A stretch of 64,000 nt of DNA from Todiramphus chloris collaris (Eukaryota > Chordata > Aves > Coraciiformes > Alcedinidae), in assembly GCA_025345505.1 (NCBI GenBank), contig JANVCC010010406.1, positions 14,287,562 through 14,351,561 of the forward strand, in the 5' to 3' direction. The stretch's first letter is position 1; the number at the start of each line of letters is the position of its first letter. The notes beneath the pieces were generated by a model. The model did not search any database and was not told the DNA's origin. It saw only the letters and a list, made by a program, of their open reading frames with translations. A program made the position numbers and the translations under genes. This document shows positions 35,801-49,426 of this stretch, one piece after another.

Positions 35801-38800
35801 CAGAGTCTTGAAATCTCTGCATCACTGCAAAAGCACTTTATCATAGTATCAATAATTTCCCAAATGTGTGCAACTCACAGTTCAAAAGAGTCATAAAGGT
35901 ATGTTTAAATAAATTATTTTACCCATTACCCTGATCTCCGGCCACAGGTTATTCTACAGTTGTGGAGGCAGCACCAAATAAGATAGACTAACTGAAATGG
36001 TGCCCTGGGGTGTATTTGTAAGATAACAGGTCTGTGCTCATACACAACAGAAATTAAATCTAGTGACTGTTGTTTAAAGCTTTTGCTCCTCAGTAGACAT
36101 CATGTTAACTGTTTATGTGGCATACTGAACTAAGCTGGGTTTTCTTGTTTGGGTTTTTGTTCGGGTTTTTTTTTTGTATGTGAAGGAATGCAGGAAAAAA
36201 AAAATTAAATGTAGATATGCATGCCTGTGGGGTACTTAAACTTTGGCTATTTAAAAAGACATATGTTCTTCATTATTTGCTGCAGCTTTACTATAGAATT
36301 TTTAGTTTCCAGTTCAACTTCATGTTTTTGATAGCTTAGAAAGACAAAATGTATTTAATTAGACAATTATGAGTTTGCTTTATTTTCAGTCTGAGCTTCT
36401 ATATTTAAAGCTGTCATTTATAAATAGGGGATATATGATTCAAAGCACAGTTTTAGAAGACCCGTATATTCTAACCTTTATTGCTTCTTTTACTGGCAGC
36501 TCCTCCATTTTTGTCTGAACTTGGTATTTTCTTCATAATTTTGTAATTCCCTTGAGTAACATCATGCTAGATACTAGTCATACTAATACATTAGTATTGA
36601 AACTAATATTAACCACTACCAGATGTTGATACTATGATTATAAACAAGCATGTTCTGTATTTACAAAGTTATGCAACCTTTGCTGGCAATTAAGATTTGC
36701 TCTTAAGATAATCCTTAAAACTGTATATTGTTTTGACTCAAGAGAAATTAGTATTTTACCATGTCACACTGATGTGCCTTTGCTATGATTTTTTTTTTTT
36801 TCCCCAAAACACTGTTATTGAGATGATAACCACTTACTGTGCTTTTAAAGACATTCTGACAAAGTACCTAGATGCATTTCAATATCTGGACAGTACTCGT
36901 TCTTCTCAATTATGTGTCATTTAAATGTCTAATAATTAATGGGGATAACTGTTTCAGAGTAAACTAGGGATGTAAAAATGCCTTAGCCAAGATCAGACAA
37001 TAGCACATAGAAATGCCAGAATTCTAACTCATGATTTCCAGTCCTACAAACATTCCTTCAGTATTGTTCTAGAACAGAATTGCAGCTTTGTGGTGTGTCT
37101 GACATCCGCACACATTCTCACAGCTAAATAAGATAGATTCTAACAGATTTTCCCATAACTCTCAGAGAATGAATGCTTTAGAGTATGAACTTCAAAACAA
37201 AGCAAAGCATCTTGCAAATGTATCAGTCAGGATTGATTTTGAACTTTTAGTATTGAATTGCTTTTTTCAAAACTGAGAAATTAATTTCATATGGTTTTTA
37301 TTCTTATGAAATGTTAAGAAGTTACTGACAGGAAGACAAGAAAGGACTTCAAGATGAATATTTTTTAGAACTTAGTTTTAACAGGTGAGATGATCTACAG
37401 TGTTTAGGTGTAAGTGTGTTGTATAAATCTCAATAGATACACGTTTTAACTGTGGACACAGACTTGCCAGCACTGTGTTACGAAGTTTCATATATGATCC
37501 TAATTGTCAGAAATTGCTTAAAAATAGAAACATTATCTGCCTTTACTGTAATGCAGAGATCTATATATATAGAAATTCAAACACCAGAGAATTGTTAAGT
37601 TTAACAGAAGATTCATAAATACTTTTTAGAAGGCAACTGACATTTGCTATCCAACTAGTAGTAGTCAGTGTTCTAATTATCTATTTTGGCAAGCTGTTGA
37701 AGTAAACTCGACCTCTCTTTCCAAATGCAGAGGAGACAGAGGAGAGTAATTTATTATAAACCTTTACCATGGGTCTTTATTAAGCCCTTCTACTCAAAAA
37801 TATTTTTATCAGTTCATTTTGGTTAACTTGATTATAAGACCTAGAAAATAACTTTCTGGAATTTGCATTATTTTTTATTAACAAGTGGAGATATAGTTTT
37901 GAAGCACTAATAGCAGACATTTCAAGGAGGAAATGGCAGATAAAGAGGGAGCAGCAAGCGTTGGCCTCTCTGCAAGGGAAAGTGAACTGACCTTGAAACA
38001 AAGCAGTCAAGCACTCAGAGATGGGAAAAGATCACAGGAATGGGTTACAGAGGAAGAAGATCACAGGTTTCTCATGGCAATTAGGCCCTGCTGATGTATT
38101 CAAGGCCCTTGACACAATCTTCTGTACAGAAAGATAAAAAAATATTTGTTTTATTATAAAACAACTAGTTGAATAAGTCATAGCATATTTAATGTGCTTT
38201 GTCTTATGACACATATTTCTATTTATAATCATTTTTTTTCCCTGGCTTTAATTTTAGCCATACAACTTAACCTACATGTATTTGTCTCAAGTCTGTTACA
38301 GTGTACTTTTTAATAGGTGACAAAGATCAGGAAAAATGAACTAACTTTATGCAGTTTTCCTCCTGATTACTCAAAACACATTTGAGGCTTTGATAGCTTT
38401 GAATTGACAATTTAGAAATGCAGACACACCGCATCTTCATTATAAGCCATCTGCAAACCCAAGTGGCAGTATATTAAGCTTCACACTGAGTGAATGTATC
38501 TTGGGCTTCAGTCCTGTAGTCTTTATGGCAGGACAGAATCCAGTATTTTTATGGGCAACCAGACCATATGACAATGTCCTGTTTTGTGTTTTAGTCTTCT
38601 GTTCAATTCCTGAAAGCACTACTTTAATTCACAGTGCTGAAGTAATCCTTTTAATTACAGCCTAAGATTAGTCTCAATATATTTGTCACAATTTTTAAGT
38701 TTCCATCTGGTAATACCCTAAACCTAGTAATATGATTGAAGTTGTCTTTGAAATTGAATTTCAGAGGGCTGGGAATTTACCATGGACTACTGAAAGTTAT

Positions 38801-39513
38801 GAACTACGCATGCAAATACAGAACAACTATGGAAGTAGAAGGGATCATCTGAGTCATGAGGTTTGGCTGTGAAATTAGAGGCATAATAGATATTTAATTT
38901 CTAGTCATTTAGCCCAGAAGGACTTTTACTCCCTATGCTCCTTCTTAAATCACAAAATGCACTAAAATACACAAAATGTTTGCTCTACAGGAGAGAGCAG
39001 GTGAGACAGAGAAATATATTATAACCCTTAATCTTTCCTGCCTGTAATCCTATTCTCACTATTACTTGTTATACTCGCTTAACAGGTTTACTTAAAATAG
39101 AAATCTAAGCAACCTGTGTTTGAATAACATCTCAGTGACATCCCTGTTCTGACTACAGACTCTTAATCACTAAGTAAATACAAGGACCACATTTACTCTT
39201 CTAAAACCTCTAATAAGAACATTTTTTTAAAAGTAAGGATGAAGCAGGCTGCTGGCAAGTGATTCTCCCACTCCCAGCATGAAGCTACTTTTTGAGCAAT
39301 TCTGTAGTACTAGTGCTAATAATCAGAACAGCTACTGTTTATCTATTAAGTTGCTGATAAGAGAATCCACAGACATATTAGTGGAATTCCATTGTTAAAC
39401 CCAATATACATCTTGTCACAGTGGGATATGCATTTGGCAAAAGTATTATTGGCTGTACACTGAGATGTTAATATTAAAATAATTTTATTACATAAATCTC
39501 TTCTGTGTGTTAC

Positions 39514-40168
39514 TTAACTGTCAATGAAGACTGAAGGCATTCTGATGAAGGCATTTTTGGGGGTGAAGACAGAAACACTGCAATGTGAGCTATAAGCTAA
39601 GATGTTAACAGTGGCACTTGTGATGCATTTTAGCCAGCCCCCACCTCCCTTGGGGGCTACAGCACCATCACTTTCTGTGGTTATGGTGCCCACCTTGTTG
39701 ATGGCATTTGGCCTGCTTGTGTCTGTGTTCAGCACTAAGAAAGTAAAGATATTACCAAGGTGATTAATGATAAAGATGTGGTGGTAATGAACTTCATCAT
39801 CCCTAATAGAAGAGCTGCTCCTGAGTCCTCTACATTTCACTGCTGAACTGTAAATTTCAACTACATGTAAAGATGCTATGTACAACTGTCCTGCTGAATG
39901 CAATGCCACTGCCACACACATCAGTGTATGTGGATTTGAGTGTTATGCTTCAGCTTCTGCTAGAATGTTTTCCACACAGTTTGCTCTTTGGCCCCAAATA
40001 GGCCAAATCACCAATCATGCTTTCAGTAAACTGGTGCACACTGGTAATGTGTGAGTGCCTGACACAATTGAAAAAGAAGCACATCAGCTTCTGAGCCCGA
40101 TTAACCAGAGTGTGGTGGCAGGGCTGAGGAGCTGGCATTAAGAAAACAGGGGCTCTGAGGTTTTTCAT
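39514..40168 (-). pseudogene. Unidentified antisense ORF pair, possible processed pseudogene
   Basis: Two ORFs follow each other on the minus strand (39950-40168, 72 codons; 39514-39921, 135 codons). They lie in a block of noticeably higher G+C than the AT-rich surroundings and could be two halves of one frameshifted reading frame. The second half ends in a serine/valine-rich tail. I do not recognise a family. Confidence 0.3.
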
Positions 40169-41127
40169 TTGGAACCTGCTAGTGTTGGCAGAGGCAGACT
40201 CTAGAAAGGCTTTAGGGCTACTGTGAATTATAGTTTGTCAGATCCCCTAGTAACGGCTATGTTTCTTGAACGCTTGCCGGTTACGCTGCACAATGAAGAC
40301 TGTATTTCAGTCCTCTTCTGTTTGAATAGCACTTTAACATAACAATAATAAAATAACTTTGCTTAAAACATGAAAATACAGTGCTAAAGGCTTATATTTG
40401 GAAGATAAAGGTCAGAGGCAAATGTAAAACCTGAAAGTAATTTTAACTCGTATTTATAAATCAATTTACTTTGAAAATAGGTCCCTTACTGGTGTATGAT
40501 TTCATAAGCTTAGAAACAAAGTGCTCCTTTCTCCAGGTGCACTATGAAAATGCTTTGTATTCTCCCATAGTTGGTAAGTTCAGCAAACAGATGAATCAGA
40601 CGTAGCCTGGTGCTGCCCCATAATCAAAGTACCTCATTGTTCACAGCTCTATGGGAGGATAATAGAAAGCCGGAATCCCTAGATATAAAGATATGGTACT
40701 TCACGCTTTACATGCTGAAAGGGATTATAAGAGGACTCTTTTACATTCTCATCTAGCATTTTAGTTTCTATAACATACTGGTACATTTCTATACTGGTAC
40801 ATTTCTAAAATTAAAAATAAGCCAATGAAATATATTCCATAACAGAACAGTCATTTGAGTATTTTATTTATCTGCTCCATCATGGAAAATTACTGCATGT
40901 TATTAAACAGCCATTTTTTAAAAACCTGTTACTATATTCTGAAATCAGACTTCTTCATCACCTCCACACCTTTACAAAAAGATCCAAGAAGGATACATTT
41001 TGGATTACTACTTCTCAGTTCTGCTGGCAATCAATACAGAAAGTCTATTTATTGATCTTTCCTCCCCCACCGTATAAAAGAAACCCTAGCATTGGCAGGA
41101 AACTGTGTTCTTCCAGCCAATACTACC

Positions 41128-41160
41128 AAAAAGAAAAAAAAAGAAAAAAAAAGAAAAAAA

Positions 41161-41192
<32 letters not shown>

Positions 41193-41203
41193 AAAAAAAA
41201 AAG
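41128..41203. repeat. A-rich low-complexity tract
   Basis: Runs of A separated by single G bases over ~75 bases. It gives Lys-rich (plus) and Phe-rich (minus) spurious ORFs. No retroelement body precedes it. Confidence 0.95.
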
Positions 41204-43958
41204 CAAGGAGGCCAAGGAATAATATTACCATAAGAAAAGAGACAGCACCATTTTGTACCTCGTTTGAGTTAGGAGGAAATGTGGCATTCAGTGTACACTG
41301 TATCAGGTCTGAAAGCCTTGTATCTCATAGCAACATGAATTATTTTGCCAGCATTAATCAAATTATCAAATTGTTCCTTTTAATTACATGTATGTTGTTT
41401 ACAGTCCCTCAATGCTTGCTTTTAAAAGTAGTTATTTTGCAGAAAATATATTGTAAATCAGCCTAAACTGGATTTTATTGGACTGACAGAAAGAAAGGAT
41501 AAAATCAAATGGCACTGTTGTATTCCAAACACAGAACTGGACTTCCTGTAAGATAGGTATGTGAAATATGGTCATTTTGTACCACATTTTAAGCTGGTTT
41601 GGACTTATAGTATAGTTAAGATAACTATGGGAGGCTGTCCCTGATGCAGAGGATCCTAATACATGATCTCTGTCTCACTTTGTTTAAATGAAAGAATTCA
41701 GCACAGGATTACCAACAATTCCCAAAATACAGGGTAGTAAAAGACTGAAAAATGAGGAGTGCTCCTCCTTTTCAAGTGTTTTAATTCATCAATGAAAAGA
41801 AATAAAGTATCCAATTCAGTCTTTATTCCTCTCTGAAATACAAAAAAAACCCTGTATTTTGACTGCAACAGCAGCAAACACATATTCATAAACTGAAAGA
41901 GTGCTCCCAAAATAGCCCCAAAATCAACTGGATCAGCAGAAAAAAACATGATCAGAAGAATTTAACACAATTCTAGACACAGTTTTCTGCCAACACAGAA
42001 GTTAAATTGCAGCCAGACTTTTATTTGTCTAACAGGCAAATTTGCATAAGCACATATGACAAAATTCACAGTAGTTACGACAGCTGACCAAACTGACGTA
42101 AAGCTTTGAACTGCTAAGTCAGACAGAGCTGTCTGTTTATTACAGCAATATACAGCAATAAGAAATTTTCTCCTGAACAAGTGCATATGCAGTACTCAAC
42201 TTTGTAATGTGCGTTTGTTTTAGACCCATAGGAGACTTATGTGCTTCAGATTCTGTAGTAAAATAAGTAAACAAGTTAAAAAGAGTGATTAAAACATCCT
42301 TAATGCTCTGAAATTTTTATATCAAGAAGACCATGAAATAAGAAATAATATTACATATTTTTCAATTGTATTCATAAGACAAGAAAATCAAATTTTATGA
42401 ACATTGTCTTGATGTATTTTTCTTCATTGTGGAACTACATCAATTATTTGATATTATAACCCAGCTAAATTCATAGTTCTTTCACATACTTACCTAGACT
42501 GCTCATGAAAATCACCCAAAATATTCTTTGCTTACCTTTTATGAAAAGGTGTGTGGGTAACGACAAAACAAAGTACTTGAAGTTGCCTGAGGAAAAAAAA
42601 GCTAAGGACAGGCTTTAAACTACACTGACTGTTACATCAGGTGAGCTTCAGCAAAAGATTCTGTTCTATAATGACAGCTTTTAATGGTGGAGAGTAACAT
42701 GCCTCAGATGAGCACACTGTACAGGAAGGAATAAAAATTTGAAAGTCACGTCTGATACTGTGCTGAATTCTTATTACCTTTTCAATTCACAGTTGCTCAG
42801 TTGCATGTTTTGTTGACTTTTTGATTATATCTAACATTAGAACTATTTAAGCCTTTCATTGCAAAGAAACAAAGTCAAGTCTTTTTACTGAAGATCAAGT
42901 TTTGATCAGTAAGAATGACAGGAAAAATCTACTACGTGCTTCGTTACTGGGAATAAAGTTAAATCTCAATTTTATTTTTATTTGGCGTTTTCTCCAAGCT
43001 TAGGGAAGACTGGCAATTTCTCCTGACTCCTTGATCTACAATCCAATATTTTCTGGATTACAGATCTTGTGCTGTGATGAACATTAAGAGTCATATTTTC
43101 CATTGTTTCTCAGTTTACTGTGGTAAGTGAACAAACCATATAAAAATCATCCATAAATCATCTGTAAGAATTTTGTAAAAGAATCTAAATAAATCTCTGA
43201 TAAGAATTAGGAAACCCTTTAAATTCAATTAAATTATCAGACACTTAAAACTAAAGCCATTAGGGTTAAACTGTATTTCAGAACAGAAATCAAAGGGATG
43301 AACTGGTATCTTCCAACTTCATTTATTTTTATATGGTACATTTCCCTTTCCATTACATAAACTGAAAAAAAAAAAATTAAAAAATTGAGCTTTGTGTTCA
43401 CAGTTTAATTGAATGAGTATTCTAGAAAACACATCTCCATATCCTGATTTTCAAGAACCCACATTTTGGGGAAAATCAGTTCTTTAGAATGAACACAAAA
43501 AGTAAAGGAATTTGGTATGTCGAGCAGGTTTTGGACAAAAGCACAACAGTCAACATCTTGCAACCAAAAAAAGCAGGCAAAAAAGCTCAGATTATTTGAT
43601 TTCGATTTGTTTTGGATGTGTGTTCCACAGCAGCCCACTGGATGGCTCTCTTACCATTACTCTCCTGTTCTGCATTTCCTTGAGCAGCGTATTACCGTGT
43701 AGTAACTGCAGTAAGCAAGTTTCACTGCCTCGGGAAACTTTGCTCAGAACAAATGAAAAAACATCTGTATTTGTAGCCCACAGGTTTGCAAATGTAAGGT
43801 TTCCTCCCAGAATAATTAAATTCAGTTTCCTGTACAAAAGATTGGCTTAGTTAACTCCCTGAAATACCAGACAACTAAACAACATTTTAAAATAAAGGCA
43901 TCACACAAATCATAGAATCATAGAATGTTAGGGGTTGGAAGGGACCTAGAAAGATCAT

Positions 43959-44240
43959 CTAGTCCAACCCCCCTGCCAGAGCAGGGTCACCTAGACCAAG
44001 ACACACAGTGTCCAGGCAGGTTTTGAACACCTCCAGGGAAGGAGACTCCACAACCCCCCTGGGCAGCCTGTTCCAGTGCTCTGTCACCCTCACTGTGAAA
44101 AAGTTTTTCCTTGTGTTTACCCTAAACCTCTTGTGTTCCAACTTACTCCCATTGCCTCTTGTCCTAACATTGGATGACATTGAGAAGAGCCTGGCTCCAT
44201 CCTCCTTACACTCGCCCTTCACATATTTATAGACATTCAT
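43959..44240 (-). pseudogene. CR1 ORF2, C-terminal end after frameshift
   Basis: This continues the RT polyprotein in another frame (start [10 protein letters not shown], with HWNRLPRGVVESPSLEVF) and matches the C-terminal tail seen in the other CR1 copies of the window. The break from the main ORF is a small indel near 44235. Confidence 0.85.
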
Positions 44241-45834
44241 GAGGTCCCCCCTCAGTCTCCTCCAGGCTAAAGAGACCCAGCTCTCTCAGCCTCTCCTCAT
44301 AAGGGAGATGCTCCACTCCCTTAATAATCTTGGTGTCCCTGCGCTGGACTCTCTCCAGTAGCTCTCTGTCTTTCTTGAACTGGGGTGCCCAGAACTGGAC
44401 ACAGTGTTCCAGGTGGGGCCTCACCAGCACAGAGTAGAGGGGGAGGAGAACCTCCCTCGACCTGCTGACCACACTCTTCTTAATGCATCCCAGGATGCCA
44501 CTGGTCTTTTTGGCCATGAGGGCACATTGCTGGCTCGTGGCCATCCTCTTGTCCACCAGGACCCCTAGGTCTTTTTCCCCAGAGCTGCTTTCCAACAGAT
44601 CAGCCCCCAGCCTATACTGATACATGGGGCTGTTCTTTCCCAGAAGCAGCACTTTACATTTGCTCTTGTTAAATTGCATTAAATTTCTCCCTGCCCAGCT
44701 CTCCAGCCTGTCCAGGTCACACTGGATGGCAGCACAGCCTTCTGGAGTGTCAGCCACTCCTCCCGGTTTTGTATCATCAGCAAACTTGCTGAGGGTACAC
44801 TCTATCCCTTCCTCCAGATAATTGATGAATATATTGAATAGTATTGGACCCAGCACTGATCCCTGGGGGACACCACTACCCACAGGCCTCCAGCTGGACT
44901 CTGCTCCACTCACCACAACTCTCTGGGCTCTGTCCTTCAGCCAGTTCCCAATCCACCTCAGTGCACAATCACCCCATCCACACTTCTTAAGCTTGGCTGT
45001 GAGGATACCATGGGAGACGCTATCGAAAGCCTTGCTGAAGTCAAGAAATACCACATCCACTGCCCTCCCCTCATCTATCCAACTACTTGTGCCATCATAA
45101 AAGTCTTTCAGATTAGTCAAGCATGATTTCCCCTTACAGAATCCATGTTCACTACTCGTTATAAGCCTCCTTTCCTCCACGTTCTTTGAGATGGTGGCAA
45201 GAACAAGCTGCTCCCTCACCTTTACAGGGATGGAGGTGAGGCTGACTGGCCTATAGTTACCCAGGTCCTCCTTTTTGCCCTTTTTGAATATTGGAATGAC
45301 ATTGGCCTTCCACCAGTCCTCAGGCACCTCTCCTGCTCTCCAGGACCTCTCAAAGATTATGAAGAGTGGCCTAGCAATGACCTCTGCCATCTCCCTCATC
45401 ACTTGCGGGTGCATCCCATCGGGGCCCATGGACCTGTGGATGTCCAGTTTGTTCAACTGATCTCTAACCCAGGCCTCTTCAACAGAGGTAGAAACTTCCT
45501 CCCTCCAGACTTCCTCTGTGGTCTTGAAGGCCTGGGACTCCTGGTAGCTGGCCTGAGTAGTAAAGACCAAGGCGAAGGTGGCATTCAGTAACACAGCCTT
45601 CTCTCTGTCCTCGGTCACCAGGGCACCCACTGCATTCAGCAGCGGGCCCACATTTCCTCTAGACTTCCTTTTGCCTCCAACATACCTGAAAAAGCTTTTC
45701 TTGTTGTCCTTGACCTCCTTTGCCAGGTTTAGTTCTAGGGAGGCCTTAGCTTTCCTTGTTGCATCCCTGCATCCTCTGACAACCTCCCTGGATTCTTCCC
45801 AAGTGGCCTGCCCCTCCTTCCATGTTCTGTACAA
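44227..45834 (-). CDS. CR1 ORF2, reverse transcriptase part
   Basis: The 535-codon open frame covers the whole RT domain. It shows GPDGMHPQV near the N-terminus, [10 protein letters not shown], the motif A aspartate in [21 protein letters not shown], and the catalytic FADD box. It is in the same frame as the endonuclease ORF upstream (ending at 45904), separated only by one TGA at 45904-45906, so the two were one polyprotein. It ends early through a small frameshift near 44235; the frame resumes at 43959-44240. RT copies CR1 RNA into DNA at the target site. Confidence 0.9.
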   Translation of the reverse strand: MYRTWKEGQATWEESREVVRGCRDATRKAKASLELNLAKEVKDNKKSFFRYVGGKRKSRGNVGPLLNAVGALVTEDREKAVLLNATFALVFTTQASYQESQAFKTTEEVWREEVSTSVEEAWVRDQLNKLDIHRSMGPDGMHPQVMREMAEVIARPLFIIFERSWRAGEVPEDWWKANVIPIFKKGKKEDLGNYRPVSLTSIPVKVREQLVLATISKNVEERRLITSSEHGFCKGKSCLTNLKDFYDGTSSWIDEGRAVDVVFLDFSKAFDSVSHGILTAKLKKCGWGDCALRWIGNWLKDRAQRVVVSGAESSWRPVGSGVPQGSVLGPILFNIFINYLEEGIECTLSKFADDTKPGGVADTPEGCAAIQCDLDRLESWAGRNLMQFNKSKCKVLLLGKNSPMYQYRLGADLLESSSGEKDLGVLVDKRMATSQQCALMAKKTSGILGCIKKSVVSRSREVLLPLYSVLVRPHLEHCVQFWAPQFKKDRELLERVQRRDTKIIKGVEHLPYEERLRELGLFSLEETEGGPHECL

Positions 45835-45903
45835 TTCCTTCTTCTGCTTAAGTTTCTGTAGTAGCTCCCTGCTCAGCCATGCAGGTCTCCTAACTCTCTT
45901 CCT

Positions 45904-46825
45904 TCATTTCCTACTCTTTGGGGTGCACTGATCTTGAGCCTGGAGGAAATGGTGCTTGAATATCAGCCAGCTTGCTTGGGCCCCCTTACCTTCTAGGGCC
46001 CTGTGCCGTGGGACTTTTCCAAGCAGTTCCCTGAGGAGGCCAAGGTTGGCCTTTCTGCAGCCCAGGGCAGCGATGCTGCTGGTGGCCCTGTGCCTGCTGC
46101 CCCTCATTCTGAACTCCAGCATCTCGTGGGCACTGCAGCCAAGGGTGCCTCCCACCTTCACATCCTCACCCAGTGCCTCTTTGTTTGTCAGTGCAAGGTC
46201 CAGCAGCGCTCCCCTCCTCGTCGGCTCCTCCACCCCCTGCGTCAGGAAGTTACCATCAGTGCTCTGGAGGAACCCACTGGACTGCGCCTGCCTGGCTGTG
46301 TGGCTTTCCCAACAGATGTCAGGGCAATTGCAGTCCCCCATGACAACCAGAGCCTGTGATTTTGAGGCTACTTCCAGCTGCCTGCAGAAGGCCTCATCAG
46401 CTTCCTCATGCTGATCAGGTGGCCTGTAGTAAACACCTACTACAATGTCTCCCATACTAGTCTCCCCCTTAATCCTAATCCACAAGCTTTCAACCTGCCC
46501 CTCACTGCCCCCCAGGGAGAGCTCGATGCATTCCAATTGCTCTCTCACATAGACAGAACTCCACCACCTCACCTTGCCAGCCTGTCCTTCCTGAAAAGGA
46601 CATAGCCATCCATGATGGTGTTCAGCCATGTGAGCTGTCCCACCATGTCTCAGTGATTGCAATGAGATCAGAGTCCTGAGATCGCACACGGATCTCTAGT
46701 TCATCCTGTTTGTTCCCCATACTGCATGCATTGGTGTGCAGGCATTTTAGCGAGCTGGCAATGCCAGAGTACCTCCTGACTGGTACCAACCCCGAGGTAG
46801 CAGTGCAGCTGGCACAACTCCCCAC
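45904..46825 (-). pseudogene. CR1 ORF2, endonuclease part, broken
   Basis: This holds the apurinic-like endonuclease domain that nicks target DNA. The N-terminal piece (46622-46825) contains CLHTNACSMGNK and ITETWW; the main piece (45904-46689) contains VVGVYYRPP, VVMGDCNCPDICW and a RRGALLDLALTN stretch. A stop at 46622 and a frameshift near 46560-46620 separate the pieces, and a TGA at 45904 separates the domain from RT. These lesions make the copy unlikely to be autonomous. Confidence 0.85.
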
Positions 46826-46881
46826 TGATGTCCCCGGCTTGTTTCCTGTGAGCCAGGTTTTTCCCCTTACTCCCTTTGAAT

Positions 46882-47277
46882 CTAGTTTAAAGCTCTGTCA
46901 ATGAGCCCAGCCAATTCCCGTGATAGAAACCTTCTTCCCCTTTGAGAGAGATGCGCCCCATCTGATGTCAGCAGGCCTGGCATCATGTAAGTTGACCCAT
47001 GGTCAAAAGACCCAAAGTCCTGCTGGTGGCACCAGGCTTGAAGCCAAGAATTGATCTGATGGGTCCTCCTCAGCCTTTCTGGGTTGGTCCCTTCAACAAG
47101 GGGGACAGAAGAAAACACTACCTGTGCTCCTACTCCCTTGACCAGTTGGCCCAAGGCCCTGAAGTCTCTCTTGACAGCCCTTAGTTTCCTTTTTTCAAGA
47201 TCGTCACTGCCTACCTGGAAGGTCAATAATGGATAATAATCTGTGGGCTGTATAAGGGTTGGAAGCTTCCTTGACAC
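46882..47277 (-). pseudogene. CR1 ORF1, SGNH esterase-like domain
   Basis: The 131-codon frame contains the pieces known from CR1 ORF1 esterase: YYPLLTFQVGSDDL (block III, normally GSND, here Asp replaces Asn), GAQVVFSSV, and SDGAHLSQRG with the D-x-x-H of block V. ORF1 proteins bind the element's RNA, and the esterase may act on membranes or lipids. The catalytic Ser block lies upstream, near VIVIGDSL in the adjoining frame, so the ORF is broken by a frameshift near 47280-47380. Confidence 0.8.
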
Positions 47278-47368
47278 ATCCTTGACTCGGGCCCCAGGGA
47301 GACAGCAAACTTCCCTTTGAAGTGGGTCAGGCCTGCATATTTGGCCTTCTGTTCCCTTCAGAAGGGAG

Positions 47369-48095
47369 TCACCTATAACAATGACTCTTCTCTTTTTTTT
47401 TGGTGGGAGATGTTTGGATGATGGGTTTAGATTTCTTTAATCTTGGGAATACTTCCAAGCCAGATGATACATCTTCTTCATTGGCTGGCTGCACTTGCAG
47501 GGATTTATACCTGTTCTGGGGTATAACTGAGGCAACACTCCTGGCACGCCAAGCAGGAACTTGTTGCCACTGCTCCCTGTCAAGAGGCTGGGGGGAGGTG
47601 GACAAGGCAGGAGTTGTCTTACTGCCTTGACCATGGACTTTTTGGATTGTACAATGCTGATGTGTCTCCCAGTGAACCTGTCCCAGGGATGGTCCAGGGG
47701 CCCCCTGTTCCTGGGTGGTTTGTGGCAGGTGCTCCCATTCTTGTTTGAGTTTCAGAGTTGAGTGACTGGCTCCACCAGTCAATCTCTTCCTCAACCTCCC
47801 TGATGCTCCTAAGCCTTTCCACTTCAGCTTGCAGCCTTTCAACCTCCCCTTGCAGCCGTGCTGCTCAGCTGAGCAGATCATCAACCTGCTGATACCGTTC
47901 ACAGCTCCCTGCTACCAGGGAGAGGCTGAGGCATTCCTTGCAGCCTGTGACCTGTACCATCACATTTTTCTGTGGGAGCTCTGTCTGAGTTCCCACCTCT
48001 ATTCTGTCCAGTGTCAGGAGCACAGACTTCATTTGCCTCATGGAGACCATTATTCTAGGATTATAATAAGGGAGACAATGGGCTGATTCTGTCAC
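47369..48095 (-). pseudogene. CR1 ORF1, N-terminal region, frameshifted
   Basis: Overlapping open pieces (47865-48095, 47619-47822, 47369-47902) jointly cover the ORF1 N-terminus. They show a Met-rich start, a CKECLSLSL segment, a Glu/Arg-rich likely coiled coil (RLRSIREVEEEIDWW) and a Pro/Ser/Gln-rich linker leading to the esterase. At least two frameshifts are needed to join them. Confidence 0.75.
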
Positions 48096-48100
48096 CAGTC

Positions 48101-49390
48101 ATATATTCATACTCTTTGGAAACCACCTTACATCTCTCACTCAGATAAAGCTCCACTGATGTCCAAGAGGTATTTTACTGAGCATTGTATGTCACTATAG
48201 CATTCAACCTTTATTTTTCTTTCAGTCTTAATTGTTTTAATGCATTTTAGTTACTATCTGATATGTTGAATGTGTCACTCTGTGTGTGTTGAACGTAATG
48301 AACACGGAAGTGTGTGCACCATGGGGATATAAAATATGTGCTCTTTTTTTTTTCAGAAGTCAAGGATGGCAACCATGATGTACAGAAGGATAATTTTTTT
48401 TTATACTGCACTGGACATATAAATGCTCAGAAAGTCATCACTGTAAACCAAAATCACAATAACTTACACCAACTCAGTTAACCATCTGGAAGAACTGCCT
48501 TACATTGTCTTTAGAAGGGGTACCTTATTGTACTTAGATAGGGATTTTCATTAAAGAAAAACTCAACCTATTTATAGCGAACTGACAGACACCACAGAAA
48601 ATGAGATGATCTCCCTGAACCGCCAGGTCAGCTAAAGAGTTAGGCTGAGTCTAGTTTATAGTTCTTTAACAGAGTAGATTGCTTACAAAATGAAATAAGG
48701 TAACTGAAGATGGAAACACAGAATCGATGTTTTGTAACATAAAAAGAGGAAAAATCTTGTCTACTTGCCTATAGCTGTGTCAAATTCAGGCAATGTCTTT
48801 ACCGACACATATACAGAACAGCAGGAACAACAGCAGTGAGACTTGATTCTTACAGGAAATAAAATCCTTTATTTTCCCATGTGGAACAGGAAGTTTTTAT
48901 AATAAATGAAGACTTAGTTCCAGAGACTCACAGGCAGAATAAAAGCAGAAGAGGCCCAAGAATGGGATGCAAGAGATTGGACCAAGAAAGCAGGTATATA
49001 TTGTTCTCTCTGCCTGGAATTATGTGCTTTTTCTATTAAAAGGCTTCAATACCTATCTTACTGCAAGATGCTGATCTGATACTTGCACTTGTAGCTATGA
49101 CATTTTAAAGCAGTGTAAGGTCAGTTGAACTATACTACATCTCTTTGTCCATCTTTCTGTGGGGCTGGGTCTGTTGTGGCTCTTGCTATGAATACCAGTT
49201 ATGTAAATAACATTACATACAGCTATGAAATTATTGCTTATGATTAGATAGTGCAACAACTACAGAGACCTCATGTGTAAGCACTCACCAGAATAGCCAT
49301 TATTAACTAAAAAGAGTGCTTAATTTTTTCTATGTTGCAGATTTTTTTTCAATTGGTCTGTCACGGTGGGCATAGTAATACGCTGTAAAT
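48101..49390. other. AT-rich non-coding DNA
   Basis: No gene or repeat family recognised between the CR1 and the nested repeat cluster. Confidence 0.6.
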
Positions 49391-49426
49391 TAGACTAGAC
49401 TAGACCAGACTAGACTACACTAGAGT
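49391..49426. repeat. TAGAC pentamer microsatellite
   Basis: Six or seven copies of TAGAC/TAGACC/TACAC variants run directly into the CR1 fragment that follows. It may have grown from the CR1 3' terminal repeat, since CR1 copies end in short tandem units. Confidence 0.8.

Larger units (their letters stand above)
32821..43909. other. AT-rich non-coding DNA
   Basis: This is about 11 kb of AT-rich sequence with short homopolymer runs. Only the antisense ORF pair at 39514-40168 and the A-rich tract at 41128-41203 stand out. No exon of a neighbour expected from human synteny (TPD52L3, UHRF2) was recognised. Confidence 0.55.
43910..48100 (-). mobile_element. CR1 LINE, nearly full length
   Basis: The 3' end at 43910-43930 shows two ATTCTATG octamers (as CATAGAAT on the plus strand). 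Reading leftward on the minus strand from about 48100 come an ORF1 region with a putative coiled coil, an SGNH esterase domain, an AP-type endonuclease and a reverse transcriptase. The span of ~4.2 kb is close to a full CR1 of about 4.5 kb. Only a few lesions separate it from an intact element, so it is among the younger copies here. The 5' boundary is approximate. Confidence 0.93.

Noticed and set aside
41049..41466. Lys-rich and Phe-rich ORFs
   Set aside because: Translations of an A-rich low-complexity tract.
32821..43909. Search for neighbours expected from human 9p24 (RANBP6, TPD52L3, UHRF2)
   Set aside because: No recognisable exon of any of these is present in the window; synteny cannot be shown from this sequence alone.
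44624..45931. Plus-strand ORFs across 44.6-46.6 kb
   Set aside because: Shadows of the minus-strand CR1 ORF2.
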